Assembly: GCF_041146395.1 (NCBI RefSeq)
Contig: NC_090989.1
Coordinates: 253,570,843-253,634,842, forward strand
Origin: Eulemur rufifrons
Taxonomy: Eukaryota; Chordata; Mammalia; Primates; Lemuridae
Reading direction: 5' to 3'
DNA: 64,000 nt
Made by a program: the position numbers and the translations under genes. Below the pieces are notes generated by a model. The model had not been told where the DNA came from. It did not search any database and saw nothing but the letters and a program-made list of their open reading frames with translations. This document shows positions 63,421 through 64,000 of this stretch, one piece after another; the stretch's first letter is position 1, and every line of letters begins with the position of its first letter.

Positions 63421-64000
63421 GTTAGTATCATATTGGCCATTTTGAAAGTAGTATCATCTTTAATATGGAAGACTGTTTTTCCTAGACAAAAGACCAATAG
63501 GGTCTACTCCATTTAAATCCTCACCTTTGGGTCTTGTTTTTTGGCTTGTTTCTCATGTGACTCTCTTACCAGTGGCTACTCTAATGGTGGTCTGTCTGAT
63601 CATCAGGAGTATGTCAGAATACCAAAGACACTGCTTCTACTGTAAGCAGATTCATAGCTGCTGCTTCTGTTTGGCTAGAGCCAGTCTGGACCTGAAATCT
63701 TACTTCCCCCCTCTCTGCTTGGTATCACAGGTGAGTACTCTTATCTACGTCTACCATTGGCCCTGTGCTCTCATTCAGCCAACTCTGTTAGGACTGCCTC
63801 TTTCTAAGGGATTTGCTTACCCAGGAATTAGCCAGTTAGTAAGCATGGGAAATGCCTAGTACTCACAAGATACAGAATTAGGATTAGGATTTTAGGAACT
63901 CCACAATCAGTAAGACAGGAAAATACTAATATGAAGAGCTGTAAGTCTAGGGTAGATTGTAGGAGAGAATGCAAATTCTGAGAGCTACATCATGGTGGAT
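63421..64000 (+). other. ZCCHC7: ZCCHC7 intron 2 (start)
   Basis: Begins with the donor GTTAGTATC. The 110-codon frame at 63,527-63,859 has no resemblance to ZCCHC7 and no splice logic. No exon is seen before the window ends. Confidence 0.7.

Noticed and set aside
63527..63859. 110-codon frame after the ZCCHC7 coding exon
   Set aside because: Unlike ZCCHC7 downstream protein (no zinc knuckle of the expected type, wrong phase); intronic.

Overview
This is nuclear DNA of a primate, most likely a lemuriform strepsirrhine. It carries about sixteen 7SL-derived Alu elements. Several have the lemur-type insert (runs like 'gaaattatatggacaactaa' in the middle linker) and the lemur right arm ('gctgacgccacggcactcac'), together with MIR, L2, L1, Tigger, hAT and MaLR repeats. 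There are spliced genes with CpG-island promoters and no prokaryotic gene organisation.

The window covers two divergent gene starts. On the minus strand, positions 1 to about 13,440 are the 5' end of PAX5 (BSAP, the B-lineage paired-domain factor). Both alternative first exons are present: exon 1A (coding 12,958-13,003, behind a TATA box at 13,461-13,467) and exon 1B (coding 5,575-5,617, in a GC-rich TATA-less island). Exon 2 and the paired domain lie beyond position 1. On the plus strand, 57.5-64.0 kb is the 5' end of ZCCHC7, an Air1/2-like zinc-knuckle protein of the TRAMP nuclear RNA surveillance machinery. It has a CpG-island promoter, a non-coding first exon ending near 58,135, and one large coding exon at 62,793-63,420 that encodes the acidic N-terminal region before the zinc knuckles.

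Layout: 1-5.57 kb is PAX5 intron 1. At 5.1-7.1 kb lies the exon 1B CpG island with a CCAAT/GC-box cluster. From 7.1 to 12.9 kb is the interval between the two first exons, holding a candidate conserved element at 11.2 kb. At 12.9-14.9 kb is the exon 1A island, at 14.9-15.4 kb an odd G/T-rich tract, and at 15.4-17.1 kb a second CpG-rich block with no recognised gene. From 17.3 to 22.5 kb is unique sequence. No Alu occurs from 1 to 22.5 kb. From 22.5 to 57.2 kb the intergenic DNA is full of repeats: nested Alus, Tigger and hAT DNA transposons, L1, L2 and MIR fragments and a MaLR LTR, with a few repeat-poor islands such as 28.0-28.8 kb and 47.4-48.6 kb. From 57.5 kb onward is ZCCHC7.

I found no unknown multi-gene system. 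The most unusual structures are three overlapping upstream ORFs plus an A22 tract in the PAX5 exon 1A leader; a fossil autonomous hAT transposon (2.4 kb) inserted inside a Tigger-type MITE and itself hit by a 61-bp A-tailed retro-insert with a 15-bp target duplication; a local direct duplication of an L2 3' end with a 143-bp identical core; and the G/T-rich tract upstream of PAX5. Most of the other open frames are short, lie in CpG islands or repeats, and look spurious.
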